From Auricularia sp. M13 (Eukaryota > Basidiomycota > Agaricomycetes > Auriculariales > Auriculariaceae): a stretch of DNA of 64,000 nucleotides. Position 1 is the first letter of the stretch; every line of letters starts with the position of its first letter. Positions 46,065 to 57,143 of this stretch are shown one piece after another. Under the pieces are notes generated by a model that worked only from the letters and a program-made list of their open reading frames with translations, was not told the origin of the DNA and ran no database searches. A program made the position numbers and the translations under genes. The DNA lies in contig CM073198.1 in assembly GCA_037042915.1 (NCBI GenBank), forward strand, positions 4,092,001 through 4,156,000, written 5' to 3'.

Positions 46065-46416
46065 TACCGTGCCGCACCGGGAAGTGCCTACTTTGTGCAC
46101 TTCCTGGTGTTTTCGGCATTTCTGGGTCTCACAGGGCCAACTAACCCCCAGGGTGGCCACTGGACCTGGTAGTTCCATGAGACTGGGTCTTACCCACTTG
46201 AATCTACATTCTTGGGGCCGCATGTTCACTATGTCGGTTGTAGGAGTCACGTCCGGATGGGGACATTTGGGGTGCCTTATTTTGTCCTGCTGAACAGTCA
46301 ATCCGGCCATTATTCTATGCCTTCAAAGGGCTGTCAACTCATTAGGGGCCTTGTCGAAAATGTCGAAAACACCAGGAAGTGCTCAAAGTAGGCACTTCCC
46401 GGTGTGGCACGGTACG
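46065..46416. mobile_element. MITE with ~50-nt terminal inverted repeats and TA flanks
   Basis: Left end CCGTGCCGCACCGGGAAGTG... and right end (reverse complement) CCGTGCCACACCGGGAAGTG... match over about 50 bases with three or four differences. Both ends are flanked by TA, the target site of Tc1/mariner-type elements. About 350 bp, no coding capacity. Family assignment rests on TA flanks only. Confidence 0.7.
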
Positions 46417-47151
46417 GTGCCGGTCGGCGTCGAGCTGCCCATGGGCGTCACGTGAACATTTGGGTCGGCGCCGCTCGCGCTCCCGCTGAAGACGGGTGCG
46501 GCGAGTTCATCAAGACGGACGACGATGGGCACGTCTGCGCGGGCGAGACGTCCACCATCTCGTCGCTCGCGCTCGTGCTGTTCGACGACCCGGCAGAGAT
46601 GCTCATCAGCGGATGGTGTTGTCGCGTCCGCACAGCAGGCTTACTTTGTTGGAACTGGAAATGGGAGCGGAGGGGTGCAGTGGCCTCCTGGATCGTGCGT
46701 GTGCGCGTGCGCTCGCCGCTGCAGCAGTAGCTGGTCAAGCTGCTGGAGGAGGCCACTTGCAGAGCTCGATGGCAGGTCGGCGAAGCCGTGCGACAGCAAC
46801 AAAACTCGAGCACGCAGCCAACAATATTGGGCATACTTGGTGGCGCGCGAGCTGTGCACGCCGGTGTTGGCGACGGACGTTGGCGACGCACTGGAAGGCC
46901 AGCAAGAACCGGTAGGCGACCACGCAGTTGACGGAGTCTGCAGGCGCGGCGGGCGGCCGCTTGATTGTGCTTGTCGAGCTTGCCGATGACGAGGACTCGT
47001 TGGGCGGCAGCAGCAGGAGGCGGCCATTGGAGAAGCGGGCCGGTTGCGTGCGTTGGATGCGGCGCTGGATGACAACGGCTGCTTCGTGGCTCATGTATGC
47101 ACATTCTGATAAGTTGTTCTCCAAAATCAGAAAAGTCCATTGTGGCAATTC
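46417..47151. other. Coding-looking stretch, not resolved
   Basis: A plus-strand frame at 46440-46615 has a protein-like composition (EFIKTDDDGHVCAGETSTIS, LALVLFDDPAEMLISGW) and a minus-strand frame at 46735-47095 begins MSHEAAVVIQRRIQRTQPAR. I could not extend either into a full gene. Confidence 0.3.
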
Positions 47152-48514
47152 TTAGAAGCCGTGGATTCCGAGGACGTGGCGAACGTCGGATGTGAAGCGC
47201 GGCGCATTGAGGAAGAGAAGCAGGTCGAGCAGCGCCTCGTCGTTCTGGTCATGCATCCAGCCTTTGATCGAGATACCGTTCGCCGCGTTGATGCTGTAGC
47301 TCGCCGGCAAGTCGTCGACGAGGCAGACGCGCGCGAGGTCCGCCTCGACGACGCTGAGGTCCTTGCTGGACGACCCGGACGGCAGCTGCGTGCACTACTC
47401 GCGGAACAGCCGCGCGAGGATGCCGCGCCAGCCAATCTATGACCGGATCCGCGTACTCCTGCATCGACACCGCGAAGATCACCGACGTTTACCGGCTGGA
47501 CGCCTGGGTCTTTTTTCAGATGGGCGGGACAATGCTAAGCGGATGCGCTGCACCTTTCTGAGAAAGTAGCCTATGGTAGTCTACAAAGGGTCGCTTGTAG
47601 ACGTGATACAGCGTGCTCCGCCCGGCCAGGACGACTTCGACCATATGTCAGCAGGGTCTGCCTCGTCTTCCCCATGCCAGGCCCAACAGCGCGCCGCCGG
47701 AGGACGTCCCGTCATGCAGCGGTCTCGATGTCGAGTGGATGAGGATCTCGTCCAAATCTAATACGAGCGTCATCGGGAGGTGGAATGGTGTACACTCGGC
47801 ACTACGGCGGCGGTGTTGCGCGGCGTGAGTGGTATGGACGGGGGAGAGTACGACAGCAGTCGGCGAGCGGCGCGGGGAGCAGCGTCGACGAACCCTTGGA
47901 TGCTGAAGTTGGCGGGAGGTTGATCCGCGGCAGCGGGAAGTCGAGCGCGACAACGGCCGTCTCCTGGTCGGTCGCGGTGCCGGGTGTCGGCGGGTCGGTG
48001 TCGATTCCCAAGCCGCTACCGGGCGAGGGCAGGAGCGCTGGGCGCGCTGGGCGAGAACGTGCGCGGTGGACGACAAGGACCTCCCCTCGGAGGTCTCGTT
48101 GCTCGTTGCTTCGCCGTCGTCTATTCGTCGCGGAAGCGCGATCGCAGCGTTGCGGCCGCGCGCGCCCGCGCAGCAGGACTTGGTACGCGCGAGTGCGCCT
48201 GCCAAAGCAGGGCCATGGGGTGTCGGCCGGAGATGGCAGCAGCAGCGGGGGCGGCCGTCTGCTGTATCGGATGGTCTGCGCGGCTGGGCCGGGGACGCGG
48301 CGAGCGACGGCAAGGACTTGGAGCGCTTGCTCGCAGCAGCAGGTTGTCGCGCACCTGCTGCGCGTGCGCTTGGCCTTGCTGGGATCCGCGTCGCGCCCGC
48401 GCTTGAAGGCTACGGGGAGCAGGTCGTGCTGGATGCGCTCGTCCGTCAGCTTCGAGGGTGGCGTCGAGGCGAGCACATCGTACTGCCGCGCGATAGGTAG
48501 GCGAGCGGGTTCAT
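47152..48514 (-). pseudogene. Decayed NEM1/Dullard-like (CTD phosphatase family) gene
   Basis: Minus strand. Blocks in order match Nem1, the HAD phosphatase that activates lipin at the nuclear envelope/ER: MNPLAYLSR, ASTPPSKLTDERIQHDLLPV, MTLVLDLDEILIHSTSRPL (motif I), HMVEVVLAGRSTLYHVYKRP, FAVSMQEYADPVIDWL, LFRE-stop-CTQLPSG, KDLSVVEADLARVCLVDD and DEALLDLLLFLNAPRFTSDV, ending VLGIHGF. Defects: the blocks lie in several frames; an in-frame TAG replaces a serine codon; motif I has DLDEI where the family has DLDET; the DNSP motif reads DDLP. Loss of catalytic residues plus a stop cannot be base-calling alone. A working NEM1 should exist elsewhere in the genome. Confidence 0.75.
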
Positions 48515-49219
48515 ACTACTAGTACTGCTAGCGGGCGAGCGGCAGTGACGCGTAGCCAGCCGGGTCACAGGGCACAGTAGCAGCCACACCGTGCGTGGTC
48601 GTCGGGCTCAACGAGGGCCAGGATGCAATGACAATGCAAAGAGATGCGGGATCGGCTGGGGTGCAGCAGAACGAAGAGCACCGCCCGAGCGGTGGGGTCT
48701 TTAGCCCCACATCCTCAGGCGACCAGTATATACGCCAATACGGACACGCGCAGCGGGCAATTAGAAGGTAAACAAAGGAGCATCGGCTGTGCGTGCGCAC
48801 TGCTGTCCCGTCGAGTAGCATTGTGCTTGCAGACTCAGGCCGCACAACCGGGCGACCGCAGGCGTCGCTTAGCCTTGTAGCAGATGCGAGGGCCAGCGGT
48901 ATAACGCCGGGGACGCGCTCAACGCCGACACCGCAGGATATTGACGGGAACTGGGGCTTTTCGGTTTGGTCGCGGGATTACCATGCAGTGGTGATTGACA
49001 ACTCCGTAAACTAGTTACTAAGATAGGCCCGGCCGAAAACCCACCTCATCACGTGATCTGTTACATATCCATGACCGATCCGGTGCCGGCCGTTGATTCC
49101 CATGTCTACACTCAACCGTCCAGGAAGATGGATAGGAGCACCCTTGGAAAGAGAATATCTAGTCTATCTATTTTACAGCGACCGCGCTCCTTGCGCGAGG
49201 TCCTGAACCCTAACGATCC
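48515..49219. other. Intergenic region
   Basis: No supported gene or repeat. Confidence 0.35.
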
Positions 49220-49630
49220 ATGGAAGTGTTAGAACGCGAGCCGTTTTATGTATTCAGCAACGGCAGTGTGACAGAGAGGATGTGTGCAGCATGTACAGTC
49301 CGTTTACCAGAGATTTCGGCGGGTCTTGGGAGTGGGAGCACGCCGGCTTCTGTCCTTGACGGACATTCGCGCACTCATGGCGGCGCTGGGATACGCACAG
49401 TGGTGATCCCTCGGTGTATGCTTGGCAGCACTGTCCCGTGGTTGTTGTGGCTGGAGGTGCATCACCTTAGACCGCAGAACCTGCGCTCCTGCGGCCTTGT
49501 CTCGGATGTTGCAATGTGCATTAGCCCCCGAACCTACGCAGCATGGTTCACTCGCGCTCAGGCTGTGGAATTCTCGTCTCATGCTCTGCGGTGTTGGAGC
49601 ATGCATACATCTACCATCTCCCCAGATTGA
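49220..49630 (+). CDS. Possible hypothetical protein, 136 aa
   Basis: Open frame from ATG 49220 to TGA 49628, starting MEVLEREPFYVFSNGSVTER. A longer frame overlaps on the other strand. Composition is not strongly protein-like, there is no splice support and I recognise no domain. Confidence 0.2.
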   Translation: MEVLEREPFYVFSNGSVTERMCAACTVRLPEISAGLGSGSTPASVLDGHSRTHGGAGIRTVVIPRCMLGSTVPWLLWLEVHHLRPQNLRSCGLVSDVAMCISPRTYAAWFTRAQAVEFSSHALRCWSMHTSTISPD

Positions 49631-49862
49631 TGATCTATGTTCTGTGGTGTGGGCTTCCTCTCGGATGCGGTTGGTTTCTTTGGTTTTGGGTTCCAACCTC
49701 ATCTTCGCTATGCCTTCTCGGAAGAGCCGGCACGCCCACTCACACTCTAACTCAATCACCATAAAGCGAAGGAAGGGCACAAAATCTATTACACCCGCGC
49801 TTGGATAACGCGATCGTGACACTGGAGAACCTGCTGGGGAGGAGCTTGCATTGTGATGTTAT

Positions 49863-51130
49863 CTAGACTAGCGAGCGACGAGCAAGCGGAGGTTCAACCA
49901 GGGGAAACACATCGGCATCATCAATATAGCGACTGCAGACAGTCAGTGAGAAACAGATACCCAGCTGTGTAAGGGCCTCGGAGATGATCTCCAGACTGTA
50001 GGTGTCAAACGGCGACGTTACGTCCCCATCATCCTCCCGATAATCAAGATCGAAATCCGACGATACCCAGACCTCGCCGCATCCGTGGTCCCGGATAAGC
50101 CAGAGTCTATCGATCCCTGTGATCGACCTGAGGAAGTGGATGCTGATTTCGTAGTCAGCGTTATGCAACCGCTCGGTCACTGACACATTGAAGAAGGCGA
50201 GTTCGTCGATGCATATGCCGTTAACAAGGAGAGACGAATGGGTAGATGTCACGACTGGCGAGATATGTGTCCTGGTGAGAGGTGAATCGGTAGCATGGGC
50301 CTGCGCGATCCCGGGAGAAAAAGGAGTCGGTAGCGCGCCGACGTACCATCCGAATGTGGGCAAGAGGAATGGCGAGGGCGGAGGAGGAGGCGAAGGAGAC
50401 TGCGACACCGATACATCAGCGGCTGTCTATATCATGCCTTAGTCATGTGGAAATGACGAAGAGTGAGACGTACTGGCATAGACTGGTCGCCCGTGGAGTA
50501 GTTTCCGTCGTACAGACGGCTGAGAGCACGAGGGGGTAAAGCTTGAGGACCTGTGGTGGGCAAGAGGAGTGGCGAGGGCGGAGGAGGAGGCGGAGGAGAT
50601 GGCAGACGGTGGCGGCGACGGCAGCGGTGACGGCGGGGGCGCGGCGGGGGCGACGGTGTAAGTAGAACCGGGCTCTGTGCTTGTATTTAGTCAGGGCCTC
50701 TGGAAGCAGGCAAAGACGAACGAATGCCGCTGCTGGAGCTTGACAGGCTAGGGGCCAGGAGCGCGTTGTCGTGCAGCGGTGGGGGAACAAAGAGGCCTGC
50801 TGCGACGACTGTGAGCACACCGAGCGGTACCCGGAGACAGCAGACAGACGGAAAGCGGTGCTCTCAGGCCGTCCGTGCAGTTGTCGGTGGCGGGAGGACG
50901 GGCTGCCAGATACGGGTACATGAGGCCCACCGGGGCTGGCGACCGGTTGCCGCAACGACACGGCGTGCGCATTCTGCATCTCGATCGCGCCAGGCTCATG
51001 GTGCTGAGCGATGGTAAGCATGATAGCCGGGTCTTGCGCGACAGGAACTCACGCTTGAGGCGTGCGCCTGGACCTGCTTGTGGTGAGAACTGGCCGCGAC
51101 CGCGGGCAGCTTGGGCAAGTTCGATTCCAT
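49863..51130 (-). CDS. Unknown gene family A, copy 2 (best preserved)
   Basis: Minus strand. Exon 1 51055-51130 reads MESNLPKLPAVAASSHHKQV and ends QAHASS at a GTGAGT donor; intron 51007-51054; exon 2 from 51006 reads HHEPGAIEMQNAHAVSLRQP. Later blocks: AAGLFVPPPLHDNALLAP, an acceptor ACAAGCACAG before SPVLLTPSPPP, and LPPRALSRLYDGNYSTGDQS, then a 47-nt intron (GTACGT, branch ACTAAG, ATATAG) into a final exon 49863 to about 50426 that encodes about 180 residues, including SVTERLHNADYEISIHFLRS, RLWLIRDHGCGEVWVSSDFD and SLEIISEALTQLGICFSL. That last domain looks folded and acidic; the rest is P/S-rich. One or two middle joins are unresolved. Function unknown. Confidence 0.5.
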
Positions 51131-51173
51131 TTCCTACGACGACGGCCCGTTGGCAGAGGGCCCGCTCGCTACC

Positions 51174-51182
51174 TTATATACA
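51174..51182 (-). promoter_or_regulatory. TATA box of family A copy 2
   Basis: Minus strand GTATATAAGG, about 45-50 bp before the ATG at 51130, same place as in copy 1. Confidence 0.6.
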
Positions 51183-51327
51183 GCTTGAGCTGCATGCTGG
51201 AGCTGGCGCAGCCAGTACCGGCCCGGGCACACGGTCGAATGGACCAGCAAACGCGTAACAGAGCAATATGCTGGCGGCAAGGGACGCTCGGCACGTGCCG
51301 GACGTTGCTTCGCCTCCTACCAGCACG

Positions 51328-51590
51328 AGCAATATGTCCCTGGCCCTGCTCGCGTCACGCGGTGGCCACTATTTCGAAGTCTTGCCGATTTCTCGACATT
51401 TCACTCGCTGGTTGCTCGATATGGTGCCCGCCGCTGGCTCAATATGTCGCCCGTGTCGCTCCCGGCTTCAATATGTACCTGGCGCGCAATATGTCCCTGG
51501 CTCTGCTCGAGCCACGCGGGGACCAATATCTCTACGTCTTACCGCTTCCTCATCATCTCACCGGTGCTAGCTCAATATGTCCCCGCGGTC
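51328..51590. repeat. CAATATGTC motif array upstream of family A copy 2
   Basis: Five or six looser copies of CAATATGTC(C/G)C lie 150-410 bp upstream of the copy 2 TATA box, some within a longer unit (GCAATATGTCCCTGGC...CTGCTCG) that occurs twice. Confidence 0.6.
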
Positions 51591-52165
51591 CTACCCGGCG
51601 CGTCCCACTCGGCCTAAGTTTCTGTATTGTCTGCATCGGTCTGCCTGCCCAATACATTTGTCCTGGCTCCCTTCTCCGCCTCTGTATTGCGCCCCGCCTT
51701 CAGGTGCTATTATTCGTTCTCATGCCCTCTATATTCCGCCCAAAGGTCGCATCCATCAGTCTTCACCCGCGTGTATGCTGCCCCTCATGATCAGTTTATG
51801 CCTTCAATGCCTTGCCCTCCGCTATCCCACGCTCGCTTTTGCCTTTTCCTGGAATTTCAGCACCCCGTCCAGCGATAATTGAATCCGCGCTCGTGCCAAA
51901 ATCTATCTTTGCCTATCACGTGTTCCAGTATCAATGTGATATCAACCTCTAATATGTCTAGGCAGGCAGGCTCTGCGACGAAGCATTACTGCTGTCTATA
52001 TTCTGTATGATTCTGCGATATGCTACAGTCAGCAGATCAGTACAGCAGATCATACTGAATATGTGCTCGCAGTGTTCTCAGAGGTCACGCGGCATTGGCT
52101 CATACGCTTAAAAGCAGTACTACTAGATGTGAGGCGATTGTGTGTGCTGTCTCCCCTTCCTCCCA
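51591..52165. other. Intergenic region
   Basis: Shared upstream region of family A copy 2 and the WD40 gene; nothing coding supported. Confidence 0.35.
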
Positions 52166-53813
52166 ATGGCGCGCGACTTCCTCTCGCTGCATGACGCGCC
52201 GAAGTACACACTGGCAATCACTATCTCAAAGCACGTGAAGCCTGTCTGCTTCGTGTCCTTCTCAAACAGTGGGGAACTGCTCGCTACCGGAGGTGCGATC
52301 CCGGAGCTACCTTTGATTAATGTGACTCAACCTGTACTACCTGTAGATGATGATGGATACGTTTACGTCTGGACTCTGGAAACTGAACAGCTTTTTCAAA
52401 ACCTTCCCAAGTTTACATCCGAGGCAGTCTCCTGCTGTTGGGGAGACGATAAAGAACTATTCATTGGAAGCGGCAATGGCGAGTTGCATTTCTTCGAACA
52501 CGTCGCGGCACAGGTGAATCTACCCCGCGCATTCCTTGTCCAGATGATTGATGCCCACTAGAACCGCTTTCAAAAGTCCCACCAAATCTACGTGGACGAC
52601 CGAAAATCACACATCGCATCGCTGGCCGTCCATGGGAATCGTTTAGTGTGCTGCTCTGGCAACACCATTTATTGCTTTAGAATCGAGGCATCGGGTGAGT
52701 TGAGTGGCGTGGGCCAGCGCCCTTTGACACGCCCCGCAGCGCTGAACCTGGTCTTCTCATGGAACATGATCGGCGTGCGAGAAATTCGATCGGTCCATTT
52801 CTTGGACCGGCAGACAGTATTAGCTTCAGCGATCAAGGAGGGCGAATGGTGACTATCGCTTTCACCTGTTGCGATTCCATGGCTGAATATTTCCAGCGTT
52901 CTTCTTGATCTCAGTGATCATTCGCGGCCCTTATGGCGGCGCAAACTACGTCATCGCATGTGCGTTCTGAATAGTCTCCGTACTCGAAGTCATTGAGATC
53001 CCAGTGGCGAGACTGCAATTTCCAACGACGGCAGGCAGCTTGCCACAACCACTCTGGCATCATCGGTTCGTGTATACTCGATCACAGGTGAGTCCGGTCC
53101 GTTTGTCCGCACCAGAACCTTAACCCAGGCAGCCACCGGTCTGAAGCTATTGCACGAGTTCCCATCACCAAGCCGAGTCTCCAGCAACTTTCCTCTTCAA
53201 GTTTGTTTTGCTGAATCTCAAAGCATGTTAGTCGCCGGCAGCGACGATGGCGAAATTCGACTCTGGCAGATATCCACCGGTCGTATGTTGACTCTTCAGC
53301 ATAAAGGTAGAGGTGAGAATGGACGCCTTACATACCGGGACATGCCTTTGATCATGAAACTCAGACAAGGAACATGACCTGAATCTGTGTCAAGCTGTCG
53401 CCGTGAGCATCGGTTCTTTTTGTCTTACGAATATTCTGAAATGTTGCCAGGCACACTCGACGGTGAAGCAGCATATGATCGCAAGCGCCTGCAGTGAACC
53501 CACGCGAGTAACCGTAAAGGTGTGGAAACGGCAGCGACAGGTGGGTCAAATTGAGCATGGTGTTATGGCTTTATCTCAATTTACATCTCAGAGCCACGAG
53601 GAAGACAACCAAATAAGCCCACAGATTTCACTGATCATTCTTTTGATCGCGTTTGCGGCTTTTACATATCGCTCCTGGCCATCGTACACGAATGCGATCG
53701 CAAATCGAGTTGCACATTTTTCATCATGGCGATGGCACTGGCCAACGGTGGACTCTAACTGGGCCGCACGCGACATGGCGAATCAAGCAACAGCTTCCGC
53801 ATTGTGTGATTGA
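52166..53813 (+). CDS. WD40-repeat protein with C-terminal membrane helix, 416 aa
   Basis: Nine exons (52166-52292, 52347-52513, 52562-52848, 52897-52959, 53005-53087, 53133-53306, 53365-53402, 53451-53540, 53592-53813) sum to 1251 nt with no stop. The start MARDFLSLHDAPKYTLAITI, then HVKPVCFVSFSNSGELLATG/DDDGYVYVWTLET, is the first WD40 blade as seen in a large Agaricomycete family. Other blades: VSCCWGDDKELFIGSGNGEL, HIASLAVHGNRLVCCSGNTI, AISNDGRQLATTTLASSVRV and CFAESQSMLVAGSDDGEIRL. The last exon is different: an acidic link (SHEEDNQISPQ), one transmembrane helix (ISLIILLIAFAAFTY) and a short W-rich tail. So the propeller is likely tail-anchored to a membrane. Partner unknown. Confidence 0.75.
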
Positions 53814-54400
53814 TACTTAGGTGCAGTCTCCTGTCTCTATATCGATCATAAGACTGACGGCCCCTGGCGAACACGTAGCAGGGAGCGTAGAATAGTGATG
53901 TAGAATCAAGAACAGGCTTTGATGACGGAAGGCAATCGAGTGAGACTGTGATATGTTGAAGGACTACCTGTACAACTCTTCACCTCAGAGAGGTTGTAAT
54001 AACTGGAGTCGGATATGTAGACTCGCGGCAGCTTCCCTGGAACGACGGGACTCGTGCAGCGGCGGTATGAACTGACACCCTACAAAGCTTGTCCGAACTG
54101 CAGATGCAAAGCCACTCGTTATAAGATTAGGGTCAACCGCAAGGGTATGTACAGCATCAACGCATGTCGCTTATGTATCCACTGCCGTCCACAGTATCGC
54201 AACCCGCCGAACAGTAAATCTGGGACTTCGTTATTGGCGCAAGTCGAACGCAGCCGCGAGCAACGCACGAACGCAAAATATGCAGTCCCCTGCGGCCATC
54301 GGGCAACTTCGGAAGTGCGAGCAGTCAGATACAGTGGACTCACCACCGACGGCCGACGGCCACCTGACGCGTCGGCGTCCTGAACGCACAGCAGCGGTAG
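53814..54400. other. Intergenic region
   Basis: No supported gene. Downstream of the WD40 gene. Confidence 0.35.
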
Positions 54401-54553
54401 CACCAAGCTGACTGAGCTGAGCGTCGATGAGCAAGAAATGGGTCGTCGTAGTCTGAGTGTAGGAGGTCTCACCCCTGAGTTTCGCACCTAGATTTACCGG
54501 TGCAGTCGCGAATCTTGGGCCGAAAGGTTCGAGTCCATTGCCGTCAGAACAGC
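54401..54553 (-). pseudogene. Family A, fragment (copy 4)
   Basis: Minus strand: ATG at 54553 reads MDSNLSAQDSRLHR up to a GTAAAT donor. An acceptor (TCGACGCTCAG) and LSQLGATAAV follow, aligned with HTESGATGTM of copy 1. The text around the ATG (GGCAATGGACTC) is shared with copy 1. The rest is too diverged to follow. Confidence 0.4.
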
Positions 54554-55259
54554 AGCCGACACTGAAACGCGGCCTCGACGGCAACGACGCCGATCCGCGT
54601 GACACAGTTCCGCGAAATCGGGCAAAGACGCGCGACAGATGCGAGAAAACAACAGGGTAAATAACATGAGACTGTCCTCCACGAGCCTAGTATAAGGTCC
54701 AGCGCCGGCCATGTGGACTGGGCATTGTTGCATTCGGTCCTTCAGCGCGGACCCAGCATAGTTTTTGCCAATTTGGTAGTCGTGGGGCGAGTCGGCGGGC
54801 GGCGGCCGCGACGGGCGTTCCCTGCGGTAAGCATGAGTCTTTCAAGTAGATACTGTAATGAAGGTGGTTGCGATACCTACCTTGTGTTGAGGGATGCTGT
54901 AGTGGACAGAAAATGGGGCCCGTTTCACCTCGCCCGAGGCGGCAAACGCGCTATGGAGCGCGCCATTGCCCGCGGAGAGAGACGTTCACACCGCGACCTC
55001 GTGAACGCGCCGGATGTGGCCATCGGACGATGACAGGTCACGTGGTGGATGACGGGGAAGAGAGCTCAAGCGCGCGGAAGCCGGCGTTGGATTCGGTTCT
55101 GGAGACGGACAAGGTGGCTAGCGTACAGCGAGCCGTTCATCCAGGCAAACCGGAGGGTGTCCGTCGACTCGGGCTGGCGCGTACCCATCGGCGTGCCTGA
55201 ACGAGACGCGCTATCAGATTCGCGCCCGCGCCAGAGTCATTGCGCTAGGCGTCGGTGAG
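54554..55259. other. Family A surroundings, no separate gene
   Basis: The block 55030-55140 is similar to 40440-40560 (both contain GGAGACGGA and GTGGCTAGCGTAC words), which suggests a dispersed piece of the same repeat family. Confidence 0.35.
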
Positions 55260-55380
55260 CAAGAAAGCAATCCTGGCCTGCACAGAAACTCACTTGAGGC
55301 TCGCGCCCAGGCCAGCCTTCGGAGGCGGCGAATTCTGACAACAGGCCAGACGGCTGTGAGTCGATTGCGATGCAGTGCAG
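55260..55380 (-). pseudogene. Family A, copy 3, start lost
   Basis: Minus strand: AIDSQPSGLLSEFAASEGWP aligns with the MAMDSNSPKPSLSP exon of copy 1 but lacks its ATG. A GTGAGT intron and RNDSGAGANLIARL (compare HTESGATGTMNAHA) follow at the same places. No TATA box at the expected site. Confidence 0.45.
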
Positions 55381-55554
55381 TCCGCCAGCACAGTGCACGC
55401 TGGCGGCGACCGCGTGGTATGTCCGGACTGGCACAGGGCCCAGCTAGAGCACGCCGTCGGCGGGCAGCAAGCGGTCGGCCGTCGCGCAGCGGCGAAGCAA
55501 TCGCGTGGAGGTGACGCCCGGCGTGTGCCGCATGCTCCTTGCCCCGTAACCAAC

Positions 55555-55735
55555 ATGACCAATATGTCCTGGCCTCGCACGTGCCCTCCGGCAGCCCAGT
55601 ATCCTGTCTGTGGCTGATCGATCCGTTGCCCGGGGCCTGCTTTGTTCAATATGTCTGCCCGTCGCCTGCTTGCTCAATATGTCTGCCTGTCGACCGCTTG
55701 CTCAATATGTCTGCCTGCCGCCCGCGTTCAACTAC
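55555..55735. repeat. CAATATGTC motif array upstream of family A copy 3
   Basis: Four copies of CAATATGTC(T/C): one at 55559 and three in a tighter array of about 28-nt units (GCTCAATATGTCTGCCTG). A longer word (TGCCCTCCGGCAGC) also occurs twice here. Confidence 0.6.
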
Positions 55736-56520
55736 AGTGGCCTCGCGTGCCCTCCGGCAGCTCAACATCCTGTCTCGTTTCCTGTCTCCGACCTCCCGAC
55801 ATATTGCTCCTATTGACTTTACCAATCAACCTTCACATACTGTCGCTACTGTCATGTTGACTTTATCGAGCGTTTCTGGACATGTGCGAAGACTGGTATC
55901 CGCGTACCTACCATACCTGGGCTCTTGCGTATATATTCCGGCTCAAGCTCATGTTGCGCATCCCGCGACAACGACTCATGGCGCGGTCGCGACGCTGTTC
56001 TAAGTCTAGGAGCACCGTCAATGACCCTGATGCGAAGACAGTGTGTCTACTTTTTTACACGCCAGGCATTGGCTGCATTCTGACACTTTGGTTCAAGTCC
56101 AGAGCGTCTTGGCAGCCATGGCGCGCGTCCCAGTCTCACGCTCGCCGCGCTTTCCGCTACGATGAGCTGAGGCCAGTGAGTAAAGCAGTGCTCCACCCCG
56201 TGGTTCACTCCCTGATGCTGTAGTAGCCGATTGATGACTCTGCGAGATCTCCGTTTTCGTCTATTCTCCGTGACGTCCGCGTTCCTGTGCCCGCTTGTGG
56301 CATCAGCGGTTTGCGCTCAAGTCGCGCATTGCTCTCAGCCGTGGGCCTTAGCCCTTCTGTCTTCGAAGCCTTGCAGGCACGTCCATCATCCGTCTTACGC
56401 CGCTTGCTATCTAACATACCCCTTTTCAGCACTCCGTCAGAATACTCGCGTCCCTACATCTCAATACGCGTCTGAGCTACCTTAGACAGCCTGCAGGCGC
56501 AATCGAAGCACTCTGTCGGC
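55736..56520. other. No supported gene
   Basis: Continuation of the family A upstream region; short frames only. Confidence 0.35.
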
Positions 56521-57143
56521 ATGTGAGTGTTTTATGTGTCTACTTCCAGCAACAGACCTCATCGTCGTTTATGGCAGGTGCGTATGCATTGGTCAGACCT
56601 CCCTCAATACGAGGCAAACTGGCATATCAAGGCCGTCCTGAGACGCTACCTAGGCAATGTTGCAAATCGTCGGCGCAAATTATCTGCCTTCCGCAACTCA
56701 AGCTCGCGAGCAAGGTGCGGTTTGCTGTCAATTCCCTTCTTCCGGTCTCATATACTTGCAGCCTTGCGCCTCGTCCGGACGTCACCCCGGGCAAGGCTCC
56801 ATTACCGTCGGCACAAAGAAATGAACGCGATGAACATAAAGCAGTTCCGAAGTCCCCTAGATACCGCCCAGAGCCCCCACAATCGACTACCACGCCCGTC
56901 TCGCCTGCTCCCACGTCGCTCAAATACCCTATCATGGCCTCCCTGCCCGCGCCGACCTCGCCCAAATACCTTGATTACATTCCTACCTCCCCAAGTATTA
57001 TCCAGTGTCTCCGGAATACGGATAGTGAACGTTGTAATGTCTTCTCAGCGTCAGATCTGACGCCACTATATGTGTTCCGCAGACTTTACTGGTTACTTAG
57101 CTGTGAATATGGCGGTGGTGTTACTCGGGAGCTCGTAAGATGA
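56521..57143 (+). CDS. Hypothetical protein fragment with SPTSPKY-like repeats
   Basis: One exon up to 56716 reads MHWSDLPQYEANWHIKAVLR then RRYLGNVANRRRK; a 47-nt intron (GTGCGG...TTGCAG) joins it to LAPRPDVTPGKAPLPSAQRN and then TTPVSPAPTSLKYPIMASLP and APTSPKYLDYIPTSPSIIQ, an S/T-P-rich stretch with a T-S-x-K-Y motif twice. The stop at 57141 is preceded by a region that looks less coding, so the true end may be earlier. No start found. Family unknown. Confidence 0.35.

Noticed and set aside
52551-52561. In-frame stop in the WD40 gene after MIDAH
   Set aside because: It is the end of a 48-nt intron (GTGAAT...CACTAG); splicing removes it.
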